A stretch of DNA of 38,068 nt from NCBI GenBank assembly GCA_937919655.1, contig CALFPJ010000039.1, positions 1 to 38,068 on the forward strand, given 5' to 3'. The position numbers and the translations under genes are program-made. Position 1 is the stretch's first letter. Each line of letters begins with the position of its first letter. The stretch comes from an uncultured Gemmatimonadales bacterium. GTDB lineage: Bacteria; Gemmatimonadota; Gemmatimonadetes; Longimicrobiales; Gaopeijiaceae. Shown here piece after piece: positions 8,014 through 16,660 of this stretch. The notes beneath the pieces are model-generated. The model saw only the letters and a list, made by a program, of their open reading frames with translations. It was not told the DNA's origin and ran no database searches.

Positions 8014-9567
8014 TCACGCGGCGACGTATTTGTCAGTCACATCGGTTTCGGCTGGACCAGATAGCAGCCGAAACTCATCTTGGCGCATCAGCGGATCGTC
8101 TCTAAGGTCCAATTCTAGGTGGGTCCACTTCCTGAGACGCTTGAGAAGGCCTGGTTCTTCTTCAATGACACGCAAGGCCACCTCTGGATGGACCCGGACA
8201 ACGATTCGCTTCTCTTCCTTGCCCAAGGCGGCACGTTTGAGGCTCCGCTCAATGCGCCGCACCACGGTAGCGGGGGTGTAGATTCGGCCAACCCCGCCGC
8301 ATGAGCCGCAAATAGAGGTCAGCGACTGAAACAACGAAGGGCGGGTCCGCTGCCGTGTCATTTCGACCAGGCCGAGCGCGGAGACCTCGAAGGCCTTGGT
8401 CCGCGCACGATCTCGGCCCAGGAGCGATCGCATTTCGTGGATCAGCTTGTCGCGATGCTCTTGCGACTCCATGTCGATGAAATCGACCACGATGATGCCG
8501 CCGATGTCTCTCAGTCGCAGCTGTTTCGCGATCTCATGGGCGGCGTCCAGGTTGGTCCTGAGGATCGTCTCTTCAGGGTCCTTCTTCCCCTTCCCTGTGA
8601 AACGCCCCGTGTTCACGTCGATCGACACCAGGGCCTCTGTCGCCTCGATGACGATGTGTCCGCCAGACTTGAGCACGACGGTGCGCTGAAAGGCCTGCTG
8701 AAGTTCCTCTTCCACGCCATGCTTGTCGAAGAGCCCTATTTCCTCCTGATGCAGATGGATTCGATCTAGAAGGTCCGGATCCACACTCTGGACGTATGCC
8801 GCGACCTCGTCGTACATCGCCTTGGAGTCGATGCGGACGGCATCAAACTTGTCGCTGAACAGGTCACGGATCACGCCGCTGATCAACTGGGCCTCACGGT
8901 GTACCGAGGCCGGCGCACTCTGAGATTTAGAGCGCTTCTGGATCTTCGTCCAACTTTGATGCAGCAGGTTGTATTCGTTTTCCAGTTTCGACTTGGTGAC
9001 CTCTTCCCCTACGGTCCGCACGATCATGCCGCCGGCATCCGGCTTCACAATCTGCTTGGCCATCTTGCGAAGCTTCGAGCGCTGGTCACGACCGTCGATC
9101 TTTCGGCTCACGCCCACGTGGGCCGAATACGGCATATACACCAAGAAGCGCCCAGGAAGCGAAATTTGAGCCGTCAGGCGGGGTCCTTTCGTGCTGATGG
9201 GCTCCTTCGTCACCTGAACCAACAGCGTCTGGCCCTTCTGGATGTGCTCTTGGATGGGCGGATACTTGTCCGGCCGACCTCTGCCCCGCCCACGCCCCCC
9301 ACTGTTGCCGCTGTCCTCGTCGTCGTCGTCCTCGACACCTTCATAATTGAGGTCCGACACGTGCAGGAACCCAGCTTTGTCGGTTCCAATGTCCACGAAG
9401 GCGGCTTGAATACCGGGGAGGACCGCCTCGACGCGGCCCAGGAAAATGTCTCCGACCATACGACCCTGGTCAGGGCGGTCCAACATGACTTGGACCAACT
9501 CCTTGTCTTCGACGAGCGCAACCCAGGATTCCTGGGGCGTAGCACTCACGAGGATTTCTCTCCTCAA
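8014..9567 (-). CDS. rng: Ribonuclease G/E family endoribonuclease
   Basis: A protein of about 517 residues, the size of RNase G rather than RNase E. It would cut single-stranded RNA in rRNA maturation and mRNA decay. An S1 domain (about 34-135) carries an Asp/Glu then Gly/Arg-rich insert at 78-100. Metal-binding Asp317 (SIDVNTGRF) and Asp362 (VVDFIDM) are present, and C420-G-S-C423 is the zinc-link CPxC-like motif, spaced from Asp362 as in the family. The TTG at 9567 is preferred: GGAGAG precedes it and the protein then begins RREILVSATPQES, like homologues. A GTG at 9606 would add 13 basic residues. rplU and rpmA follow in the same direction. Confidence 0.93.
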   Translation of the reverse strand: MRREILVSATPQESWVALVEDKELVQVMLDRPDQGRMVGDIFLGRVEAVLPGIQAAFVDIGTDKAGFLHVSDLNYEGVEDDDDEDSGNSGGRGRGRGRPDKYPPIQEHIQKGQTLLVQVTKEPISTKGPRLTAQISLPGRFLVYMPYSAHVGVSRKIDGRDQRSKLRKMAKQIVKPDAGGMIVRTVGEEVTKSKLENEYNLLHQSWTKIQKRSKSQSAPASVHREAQLISGVIRDLFSDKFDAVRIDSKAMYDEVAAYVQSVDPDLLDRIHLHQEEIGLFDKHGVEEELQQAFQRTVVLKSGGHIVIEATEALVSIDVNTGRFTGKGKKDPEETILRTNLDAAHEIAKQLRLRDIGGIIVVDFIDMESQEHRDKLIHEMRSLLGRDRARTKAFEVSALGLVEMTRQRTRPSLFQSLTSICGSCGGVGRIYTPATVVRRIERSLKRAALGKEEKRIVVRVHPEVALRVIEEEPGLLKRLRKWTHLELDLRDDPLMRQDEFRLLSGPAETDVTDKYVAA

Positions 9568-9765
9568 AACAACTCTCCGTTTTTTCTGTCGTCGAACCGC
9601 GTTCACCCGACCGGGCCCGTGCGCGTCCCGAATCCGCCCCCCTGAAATATCTGGGAGAGCGGATCCGGCGACCGTGCGGCCTCCGGCTTCCCGGGCGCGG
9701 TGGAATCGGTGCCCTCCGATCGTTTCTCGGTTAGGCTCCGATTCCCTAACGCTACGGGTCGACTC

Positions 9766-11037
9766 TTAGGATGTCTCCACCACTGCTGCCTCTCTTGAGC
9801 CAGCCTTGGAAGTCTCAACAATCGGGTCCGTCATCAACTCGGCAACCAAATGCCGCCCGATGACCAACCTTTGAATCTCACTGGTGCCTTCGCCGATCTC
9901 GCAGATCTTCGCATCGCGCATCATGCGTTCGACCGGGTAATCACTGGTGTAGCCCGCGCCGCCCATCACTTGGATCGCGTCGAGCGTAGCGCGCATGGCC
10001 AACTCCGAGCAATAAAGCTTCGCCATGGCAGCCTCCTTCGAAAACGGGGCCCCGCGGTCCTTAAGCCAAGCTGCGTGGTATACGAGGTGCCGGCCAGCTT
10101 CGATCTCCGTCGCCATATCCGATAGCCGGAACTGCACCTGCTGAAAGTCCCACACTTTCTTCCCGAATTGCTCGCGCTGATTTACGTATTTGAGCGCGCA
10201 CTGAAATGCACCCGCTGCCAGCCCCAAACTAAGCGCACCCACGCCGATCCTGCCGGCGTCGAGTGTCTTCATGAAATTGATAAAACCCCGCCCTTCTTCC
10301 CCCAGTAGATGGTCTTCCGGGACGAGTACGTCCTGAAAAAGAAGCTCCCTCGTGTCGGAAGCCCGCCATCCCATTTTGTCTTCCTTCTCCCCTGCACTGA
10401 CACCTTCTGAAAAGGGCAGGTCTGCCCTATGGCCCCAACCGACGCGTTCAGCCCGCTCGAGGTCCACCGTCGGTTTACAGACGATGAAGCTCGATATTCC
10501 GCGGGTGCCCGCCCCAGGATCTGTCACCGCAGTCGCGACGAAGATCTCCCCCACCCCGGCATGGGTGATGAAGATCTTGGAGCCGTTAATCCGATAGTTG
10601 CTACCCTCTCGCACCGCCCGGGTCCTGGTCCCGCCAGAGTCTGACCCGGCACCCGGCTCCGTCAGTCCAAAGCCACCCAACACTTCTCCGCTGGCGAGCG
10701 GAGGAAGGAAGCGCCGTTTTTGCTCTTCCGTCCCGAAGGCCAGAATGGGCGAAGTCCCAAGGGTCGTATGCGCAGACACGGTGATCGAATGGCTCGCGTC
10801 GAACTTGGCGAGTTCTTCAACGACCAGCGCATAACTGAGATAATCCAACCCCAGGCCCCCGAACTCTTTGGGAATCGGGACGCCCAAGAGGCCCATCTCG
10901 GCCATCCGCTTCGTGTTCTCCCACGGAAACTCGGCCGTTTCGTCGAGTTCGCGTGCCACAGGGGCGATCGCCTCTTCAGCGAAACGGCGCACCTGCATTT
11001 GGAGATTGATGTGGTCGGAGGTGAGGTAGCGTTCCAT
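9766..11037 (-). CDS. Acyl-CoA dehydrogenase
   Basis: A 423-residue FAD enzyme that would form the 2,3-double bond of an acyl-CoA and pass electrons to ETF. The GFGLTEPGAGSDSGG motif (122-136), KEDKMGWRASDTREL (218-232) and the C-terminal catalytic base Glu383 in IGEGTSEIQR, placed as in short/branched-chain enzymes, are all visible. An insertion of about 20 residues (191-211, rich in charged residues and ending DLPFSE) lies in the middle beta domain, where many homologues have a short TPG-type loop. The ATG at 11037 gives the usual MERYLTSDH-like start; upstream in-frame ATGs run into the recQ remnant. It may supply enoyl-CoA to the hydratase operon at the window start. Confidence 0.93.
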   Translation of the reverse strand: MERYLTSDHINLQMQVRRFAEEAIAPVARELDETAEFPWENTKRMAEMGLLGVPIPKEFGGLGLDYLSYALVVEELAKFDASHSITVSAHTTLGTSPILAFGTEEQKRRFLPPLASGEVLGGFGLTEPGAGSDSGGTRTRAVREGSNYRINGSKIFITHAGVGEIFVATAVTDPGAGTRGISSFIVCKPTVDLERAERVGWGHRADLPFSEGVSAGEKEDKMGWRASDTRELLFQDVLVPEDHLLGEEGRGFINFMKTLDAGRIGVGALSLGLAAGAFQCALKYVNQREQFGKKVWDFQQVQFRLSDMATEIEAGRHLVYHAAWLKDRGAPFSKEAAMAKLYCSELAMRATLDAIQVMGGAGYTSDYPVERMMRDAKICEIGEGTSEIQRLVIGRHLVAELMTDPIVETSKAGSREAAVVETS

Positions 11038-11075
11038 GGGGTCGGTAACGGGGAGACTGCCTAGGCGGGCGAACA

Positions 11076-11370
11076 TCAGTCGCAGGCACCGCACGACGCG
11101 GGCGGCGACGCACCAAAGTAACGCAAGAGCGCGCCCCGCCTGCACCTGCGGCTCGTCGCATACCGCTGAACGTGAGCCATTTTTCTTAACGCAGACCGAC
11201 GAAGCTGTGTTGCCAGGCTCAGGTCCGCCCGGCGGCGTACGTCAATCCAGACATATTGAGACCCGTCTACTGGGTCGTCGGTTCCCGCGGGACCGGGACT
11301 TCAGCGCGGGTAGAGGGCGCCGGTGCGCTCAAGGGCCGAAAAAGCCCCGGCGAAGCGACTCTGGAGTTCT
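11076..11370 (-). pseudogene. Decayed 3' fragment of a recQ gene
   Basis: Read on the minus strand, this stretch encodes a RecQ C-terminus like that of the intact gene at 15085-16581: ALERTGA, then [41 protein letters not shown] and ASCGACD. Aligned bases keep a constant offset of 4,021 from 11079-11337 to 15100-15358, so there is no net insertion or deletion over about 259 bp, although many bases differ. An in-frame TGA at 11301-11303 breaks the frame, the helicase core is absent, and the frame ends early (TGA at 11076), losing the last four residues and the fourth zinc-site Cys. It is an old partial duplication or the remains of a second recQ. Confidence 0.85.
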
Positions 11371-11507
11371 CGCCTGGTCGAGCCCAATCTGTAGTACTGG
11401 ATCGCTTTACTTTTGAACGTCAGGAAAGGCAAAGTTGGCCATACCGCGAACTACGCCGGAGCGGCAACAGCACCACGACTGCAGTCACAGCCAATGAGGT
11501 CCAACGT

Positions 11508-12437
11508 ATGCCCAGGCTTAACTACCGACACCTTGAGTATTTCTGGCATGTAGCGCGAGAGGGTGGTGTGACTGCCGCCAGCCAGATACTCCACGTGGGC
11601 CAGCCAGCCATCAGCGCGCAGATACGCAAGCTAGAGCAGGCGCTGGGCGAGCAGTTGTTTGATCGCTCGGGAAGGACCATGCAGCTCACGGAAGTGGGCG
11701 AAGTGGTTTATGGGTATGCCGACGATATCTTTGCGACTGGTCGAGACCTCACCGACGCGGTCCGAGGGCTACCGGGGCGTGGGCCCGTCCGCCTGACCGT
11801 CGGCGTCGTGGATTGGATTCCAAAGGTGATGGTCCACCGTCTCGTCATGCCGGCGCTCGACGAGTTCGAGCACTTGCTCCTTGAGTTGACCTCCGGCATG
11901 CCGGACGCGCTCTTCGCCGCCCTCGCGGTGAACAGCTACGACCTGGTGCTTTCTGACTCCCCCCTCCCCACCACCGTTGACGTCCAGGCGTACAACCACT
12001 TTTTGGGCGAGTGCAACGTGGCGCTGATGGGCACTCCCGAGCTTGCCCGACAATACAGAGAGGGGTTTCCGGAGAGCCTCGCAGACGCGCCGATCATCGT
12101 GTCTGGGCTTCACTCCAACCTCCGTCGGTCGCTGCTTCGATGGTACCGGGATCAGGGACTGGAACCGAGGATCGTGGCCGAAGTCTCCGACAGCGCCGTG
12201 CTGAAGGTCTTTGGCCAACGCGGACTGGGCCTGTTCGCCGTGCCCACGGCCGTCGAGACGGATATCGCTCGCCAGTACCAGGTGGAGCGCATCGCCGTGT
12301 TGGGTGGTGTGCAGGAACGCTACTACGCCATCTCAGTGGAGAGACGGATCCGAAATCCGGCCGTCGCCGCGATTACCGCCGCGGCCCGAAGTGGGCTCTT
12401 CGTTGAAGATGCCGCACAGGACGGCCCCACGGACTAG
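11508..12437 (+). CDS. LysR-family transcriptional regulator, NhaR-like
   Basis: A 309-residue LysR-type regulator. The winged helix-turn-helix is at about residues 4-64: LNYRHLEYFWHVAREGGVTA, then QPAISAQIRKLEQALG. The effector domain follows from about 92. The NYxHLxYFWHVxxEG opening and a tail with YYAISVERRIRNPAV resemble NhaR, the activator of the Na+/H+ antiporter gene nhaA in enterobacteria. The ATG at 11508 follows GAGG by nine bases; the longer in-frame start at 11256 would read through the recQ remnant. It lies in the same direction as the small ORF and transporter downstream and probably regulates them; the ligand is unknown, with Na+ or pH only suggested by family. Confidence 0.88.
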   Translation: MPRLNYRHLEYFWHVAREGGVTAASQILHVGQPAISAQIRKLEQALGEQLFDRSGRTMQLTEVGEVVYGYADDIFATGRDLTDAVRGLPGRGPVRLTVGVVDWIPKVMVHRLVMPALDEFEHLLLELTSGMPDALFAALAVNSYDLVLSDSPLPTTVDVQAYNHFLGECNVALMGTPELARQYREGFPESLADAPIIVSGLHSNLRRSLLRWYRDQGLEPRIVAEVSDSAVLKVFGQRGLGLFAVPTAVETDIARQYQVERIAVLGGVQERYYAISVERRIRNPAVAAITAAARSGLFVEDAAQDGPTD

Positions 12438-12536
12438 CGGCGGACACAAGCTGCGACGGCCTGCGCCGTTAGAGCTCGCACGTTCTACGTATATCGACGA
12501 ACCATTTCTATACAAAAAAGCGATGCGATGACCCCC

Positions 12537-12558
12537 TATAATTCGATTTCCATGATCG
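12537..12558 (+). promoter_or_regulatory. Candidate -10 box and dyad before the transporter unit
   Basis: TATAAT at 12537-12542 matches the -10 consensus, but no good -35 lies 17 bases upstream. Immediately after it, CGAT-N7-ATCG (12544-12558) forms a short dyad in an AT-richer patch. The gap 12438-12626 between the regulator and the small ORF holds nothing else recognisable, so an activator-dependent promoter is plausible but unproven. Confidence 0.3.
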
Positions 12559-12626
12559 CTTGTCGTCCGCGAGATTATAGCTAGAGAATCGTTTTCGCCA
12601 GACGGATAGCTCAAGGGAGGAGTCGA

Positions 12627-12785
12627 ATGTTCCAGTCCACAAGGCTGCGTCTTCGGGTCCAGAGCTGGCGTAAATTTTCGCTCGCCGTGACTGACCTTTG
12701 CAGCAGCAGTGCGGCCCAGTGTGTATGGCCGCACAAACGCGCCCACATCAGCCGCGCCGATCCACGCGGTAGCAGGACTCAATGA
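12627..12785 (+). CDS. 52-residue ORF coupled to the transporter start
   Basis: This ORF begins ATG after a strong ribosome site (GGGAGGAG, four-base gap) and ends in a TGA that overlaps the transporter ATG as ATGA. The peptide is basic and arginine-rich (begins MFQSTRLRLRVQSWRKF), has three cysteines and no clear membrane segment. I recognise no family. The transporter itself has no ribosome site, so translation of this ORF probably delivers ribosomes to it. It may be a leader peptide controlling the transporter or a small protein in its own right. Evidence is the start signal, the frame and the overlap only; conservation is untested. Confidence 0.5.
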   Translation: MFQSTRLRLRVQSWRKFSLAVTDLCSSSAAQCVWPHKRAHISRADPRGSRTQ

Positions 12786-14962
12786 GTTCGCTCATGCTAC
12801 TTCAGAGTCAGCAGGAATCGAAGCGGGTGGGAAGCGACGAACTGCGCGGCGACAAGGCTGCACGACAGTCCCCCCTAGTCCTTAAGAAGCAGCTGGGACT
12901 GTGGGACGTCTACGCCCTCTCCACAGGCGCCACGCTCAGCGCCGGCGTCTTTCTCCTGCCTGGCCTGGCGGCCGCCGGTGCCGGAGCGGCCATGCCGCTC
13001 TCCTATCTGCTCGGAGCGGCGATTCTCCTGCCCGGGCTCCTCAGCCATGTGGAGTTGGCGACCGCGATGCCCAAGGCTGGCGGCATCTATTACTTCCTGG
13101 ACAGAAGTCTGGGGCCGCTCGCGGGCACCATCGGCGGATTCGGTACCTGGATCGCACTCATTCTGAAGTCCTCTTTCGCCTTGATCGGCGTCGGTGCTTA
13201 CCTGCAGCTCTTCGTCCCGGGGCTTCAGATGGGGCCGGTCGCCGCAGGTCTGGCTGTCTTCTTTGGCGTAGTCAACTACTTCGGCACGAAGAAGAGCGGG
13301 TCTTTTCAAGGACTCCTGTTGCTCGGGCTCCTCATCCTCCTCGCGTGGTTTCTTGGCCTTGGCGTCCTTCGAACAGAGCTCAGCCACTTCAGCGGATTCT
13401 TCGCGTCAGGTAGTGGAGGGATCATCAGCACAGCTGGCTTGGTGATCGTCAGCTACATGGGGCTGACGAAAGTGGTCGGCGTTGCCGAAGAGGTGAAGAA
13501 TCCGGGGCGCAACCTGCCTCTAGGGATGTTCCTGGCGTTGGGCACCGTTGTCGGAATCTTTATTCTTGGAACGTCGGTGATGGTTGGCGTGGTGGGGGTC
13601 GACACACTAGCTCAAGGGGGCGGAGACCTCACACCTGCCGCCACAGTGGCGGAACGCCTAGCTGGACCTTGGGGCGCCATCATCATGACCGTGGCCGCTT
13701 TATTCGCGTTCTCGATGGCAGCGAACGCCGGCGTGATGAGCGCAGCCCGCTATCCGCTCGCGATGGCGAGAGACAGAATCCTACCGGACCTGTTCAGCAA
13801 GATCGGCGCTCGAGGCACGCCGACCATAGGCATTGCGGTGACCGTGGGCCTAATCGTGCTCTCGGTCACGCTCTTTGACCCGACCAAGATCGCGAAACTG
13901 GCCAGCGCCTTTAAGCTCGTCGTGTTCGCCCTCTCGTGCATCGCGGTGATCGTGATGCGAGAGAGCAGGATCGAATCCTACGATCCCGCGTATCGCTCGC
14001 CGTTTTACCCGGGATTCCACATCCTCGGTGTCCTTGGTCCGGCCTGGTTGATCGTGAAAATGGGGCCGCTCCCCACGCTGTTTACCGGGGGCCTGATCCT
14101 GTTCGGCGCGACGTGGTACAGCTACTACGCGCGCGACCGGTCGAATCGGGCAGGCGCCATCTACCACGTCTTTGAACGCCTCGGCCGCCAACGTTCCAAC
14201 GGCCTAGATCCTGAGTTCAGAAGCTCTCTGGATCAGCGGTCTCCCAGCCTCGGCGGCCCTTTCGAGGAGCTCTGTCGCGCCGCTCGCGTGTTGGACCTGA
14301 GGGGACCTCTAGACTTCGAGGAAGTGGCCACACAGGCGTCTCAACTTCTGGCGATTGATCTCCCGGTGCCGTCAAGTCGACTTCTGGGTGAGTTCCTTGA
14401 AGGGATGCGGATCGGAGCGACGCCCGTCTCCCACGGCGCCGCCTTGCCACACCTGCTGCTGGACGTGGTGAACCGCCCGTTTTTGGTCTTAGCCCGGGTG
14501 CGCGATGGCGTCGAATTCGATGGCAGGCATAAGCAAGGGCGGCCGGCGATGGAGGAACCGGTACGTGCGCTCTTCTTTCTGGTGGGCCCGAAGGCCGACC
14601 CCGCGCAGCATCTCGATACCCTGGCCAACATCGCCAGCCGGGTGGATCAAGAAAGCTTCATGCAAGAGTGGCTTGATGCGGAGGGAGGGGCGGAGCTGAA
14701 GAGGACGCTGGTCCGAGACGAAGATGGCATCCTCGTGATCACGCTCCGCGCCAGCGACGACAGTCGCGCTTTAATTGGCCTCCGAGTGAGTGAACTGTCA
14801 CTCCCCGACGACACGCTAATCGCGACGATCCACCGCGAGGGGAAGGTGATCATCCCTCAAGGTGATACCGCCCTCTTCGCGGGCGATCGGCTCAGCGTGA
14901 TCGGACGCCCCGAAGCGCTCAGCTCGCTTCGAGATCACGCCGGGCACGGGTACAGATCCTGA
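12782..14962 (+). CDS. APC-type permease fused to EIIA-like and RCK_C domains
   Basis: A 726-residue three-part protein. Residues about 38-450 form an amino acid/polyamine/organocation permease with roughly 12 helices; GATLSAGVFLLPG (49-61) is the first broken helix and EVKNPGRNLP (237-246) the conserved cytoplasmic loop. Residues about 500-645 resemble the PTS EIIA type-2 (fructose/nitrogen) fold, with His557 in GAALPH at the phosphorylation-site position. Residues about 653-712 form an RCK_C (TrkA-C) domain with LIGLRVSEL and FAGDRLSVIG. RCK_C domains bind small ligands, including c-di-AMP in some potassium transporters. The substrate is unknown: amino acids by family, or K+ by analogy with KimA. 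It lacks its own ribosome site and is coupled to the small ORF upstream. Confidence 0.85.
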   Translation: MSSLMLLQSQQESKRVGSDELRGDKAARQSPLVLKKQLGLWDVYALSTGATLSAGVFLLPGLAAAGAGAAMPLSYLLGAAILLPGLLSHVELATAMPKAGGIYYFLDRSLGPLAGTIGGFGTWIALILKSSFALIGVGAYLQLFVPGLQMGPVAAGLAVFFGVVNYFGTKKSGSFQGLLLLGLLILLAWFLGLGVLRTELSHFSGFFASGSGGIISTAGLVIVSYMGLTKVVGVAEEVKNPGRNLPLGMFLALGTVVGIFILGTSVMVGVVGVDTLAQGGGDLTPAATVAERLAGPWGAIIMTVAALFAFSMAANAGVMSAARYPLAMARDRILPDLFSKIGARGTPTIGIAVTVGLIVLSVTLFDPTKIAKLASAFKLVVFALSCIAVIVMRESRIESYDPAYRSPFYPGFHILGVLGPAWLIVKMGPLPTLFTGGLILFGATWYSYYARDRSNRAGAIYHVFERLGRQRSNGLDPEFRSSLDQRSPSLGGPFEELCRAARVLDLRGPLDFEEVATQASQLLAIDLPVPSSRLLGEFLEGMRIGATPVSHGAALPHLLLDVVNRPFLVLARVRDGVEFDGRHKQGRPAMEEPVRALFFLVGPKADPAQHLDTLANIASRVDQESFMQEWLDAEGGAELKRTLVRDEDGILVITLRASDDSRALIGLRVSELSLPDDTLIATIHREGKVIIPQGDTALFAGDRLSVIGRPEALSSLRDHAGHGYRS

Positions 14963-15064
14963 GTCAGGGGTGCACACGCTGTTTCGGGAGAAAAGAAGAT
15001 GCGACGGCACCGCCCAAGTGTGTTGGAGATGGGCGGGGTCGGTAGCTACCCACCCCTCCTCGAA

Positions 15065-15101
15065 ACCGCTGCGGTCGTGCGGGTTCACCGCAAACAGCGG
15101 T
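15065..15101. terminator. Hairpin between convergent transporter and recQ
   Basis: ACCGCTG (15065-15071) pairs with CAGCGGT (15095-15101), and an inner CGGT pairs with ACCG. The structure overlaps the recQ stop codon. No T-tract follows on either strand, so terminator function is uncertain. The gap 14963-15084 shows nothing else. Confidence 0.3.
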
Positions 15102-16581
15102 CGCAGGCCCCACAAGACCCGGGCGGCGACTCCCCGAAGTAGCGCAGAAGGGCACCCCGCCGGCACCGGCGGCTCCGAGCGTAGCGCTGTACGTGGGCCA
15201 TTTTTCCCAGGGCAGACCGACGGAGCTGTGTGGCGATACTCAGGTCCACCCGACGCCGTACGCCGACCCGGACGTGTTCGGCCTCCTCTACCGGTCCGTC
15301 ACTTCCTGCGGGTCCGAAACTCGAGCACAGGTGGACTGCCCCGGTGCGCTCAAGGGCCTCCAGAGCCACGGCGTACTCGCGCGCCGTGATACCGCGCATA
15401 TCAGCCACGAGCTCTTTGAGCGGGGCGTCGACAACACCGTGGTCATCGGCGGCACGCCTCAGCCTTCTCCACACCCGAGTGAGCTGGCGCAGCCTAGGAT
15501 GAACTCCGTCTATGAAGCTGCGCCCCATCTGGGCGTCCTGTTTGGCGTAGAAGGCCACACAAAGAGACGGCGCGCCATCCCGACCTGCGCGTCCCGCCTC
15601 CTGGTAGTACGCCTCAAGGGTCGTCGGCAACTGCACATGGATCACGGTGCGCACGTCGGGCTTGTCGATGCCCATGCCGAATGCGTTGGTGGCCACGACG
15701 ATCCTGCACTCGTCCGCCATGAAGGCGTTGAGCACCCGCGTGCGTTCGGCTCCCTCTAGGCCCGCATGGTAGGCTTCCGTTCGATGGCCGAGGTTGGCCA
15801 GAGCGTCCCTGACGCCATCGACAGCCCTCCGCGTGGGCGCGTAGACGATGGTCGTGCCGGGCCGCTCCCGCAGCAGCCGGTGCGCCGCGGAGATCCGCCC
15901 TCGGCCCTGGGCGAGTGGGTCGACGCGCCATGCGAGGTTCGGTCGATCGAACGACTGCACGACGATGGTCGGATCCCGCAGGAGGAGGGACGTACGAATG
16001 TCGTCCCGGACGGCGGGTGTGGCGGTCGCGGTCAGCGCTAAGACCGGACAGGTCAGGTAGTCCCGCAGGCGACCGAGTTCGCGGTAGGATGGTCGAAAGT
16101 CGTGCCCCCATTCGCTGATACAATGTGCTTCATCGATCGCGACAAGGCGCACTTCACATGCTCGCACGAGGTCCAGGAACGGTGTCATGTTCAGACGCTC
16201 AGGCGCCACAAAAAGAAGGTCGAGCGCCCCGTCGCGTGCCTGTTGCCCGATGGCTCGGCGTTCAGGAGTCGGCTGGGCCGCGCTCATATAGCACGCCCGC
16301 AGGCCCGCCTCCTTCGCCCGACGGACCTGGTCCTCCATGAGGGAGACGAGAGGCGTGACCACGAGGGTCAGGCCACCCATGGCAAAGGCCGGCACTTGGT
16401 AACAGACGCTCTTGCCGCCCCCTGTAGGAAGGATGCCCAGTCCGTCCCGGCCAGCCATGACGGCGCGAACCAGTTCCTCTTGCCCGGGACGGAAGCCCGG
16501 ATAGCCGAAATGACGCTTCAGGAGCGTTACAGGGTCTCTGTCCACACCACAACGATCATCAAGCGTGCGGGGCGATCGCAT
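15085..16581 (-). CDS. recQ: ATP-dependent DNA helicase RecQ, short form
   Basis: A 498-residue superfamily 2 helicase that unwinds DNA 3' to 5' in recombinational repair. The Walker A region LPTGGGKS (51-58), DEAH box (150-153) followed by [17 protein letters not shown]-type motif III (LTATATP) and motif [12 protein letters not shown] are intact. The zinc site is C473, C490, C493 and C496 at the extreme C-terminus. The protein ends there, with no winged helix after the zinc site and no HRDC domain; about 100 residues lie between the helicase core and the zinc site. The ATG at 16581 is chosen since upstream in-frame codons enter the 3' end of the next gene. A decayed copy of its 3' end lies at 11076-11370. 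Confidence 0.93.
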   Translation of the reverse strand: MRSPRTLDDRCGVDRDPVTLLKRHFGYPGFRPGQEELVRAVMAGRDGLGILPTGGGKSVCYQVPAFAMGGLTLVVTPLVSLMEDQVRRAKEAGLRACYMSAAQPTPERRAIGQQARDGALDLLFVAPERLNMTPFLDLVRACEVRLVAIDEAHCISEWGHDFRPSYRELGRLRDYLTCPVLALTATATPAVRDDIRTSLLLRDPTIVVQSFDRPNLAWRVDPLAQGRGRISAAHRLLRERPGTTIVYAPTRRAVDGVRDALANLGHRTEAYHAGLEGAERTRVLNAFMADECRIVVATNAFGMGIDKPDVRTVIHVQLPTTLEAYYQEAGRAGRDGAPSLCVAFYAKQDAQMGRSFIDGVHPRLRQLTRVWRRLRRAADDHGVVDAPLKELVADMRGITAREYAVALEALERTGAVHLCSSFGPAGSDGPVEEAEHVRVGVRRRVDLSIATQLRRSALGKMAHVQRYARSRRCRRGALLRYFGESPPGSCGACDRCLR

Positions 16582-16660
16582 GGTGAAGCCGGCCGACCAC
16601 CCGCGTGGCCCGCCCACCGGCCCACGGAGCGGACCTGCGGGCGAGCCTGCGGGCAGTTGA

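Noticed and set aside
8899..9645. 248-codon plus-strand frame across the RNase G gene
   Set aside because: It is antisense to conserved S1 and catalytic-domain codons of RNase G, with no family resemblance.
9730..9750. Hairpin GTTAGG/CCTAAC after the acyl-CoA dehydrogenase gene
   Set aside because: A six-base stem with a nine-base loop and no T-tract is too weak to call a terminator.
11256..11507. 84-codon N-terminal extension of the LysR regulator
   Set aside because: It is the antisense reading of the recQ remnant plus spacer; the family start is at 11508 with a ribosome site.
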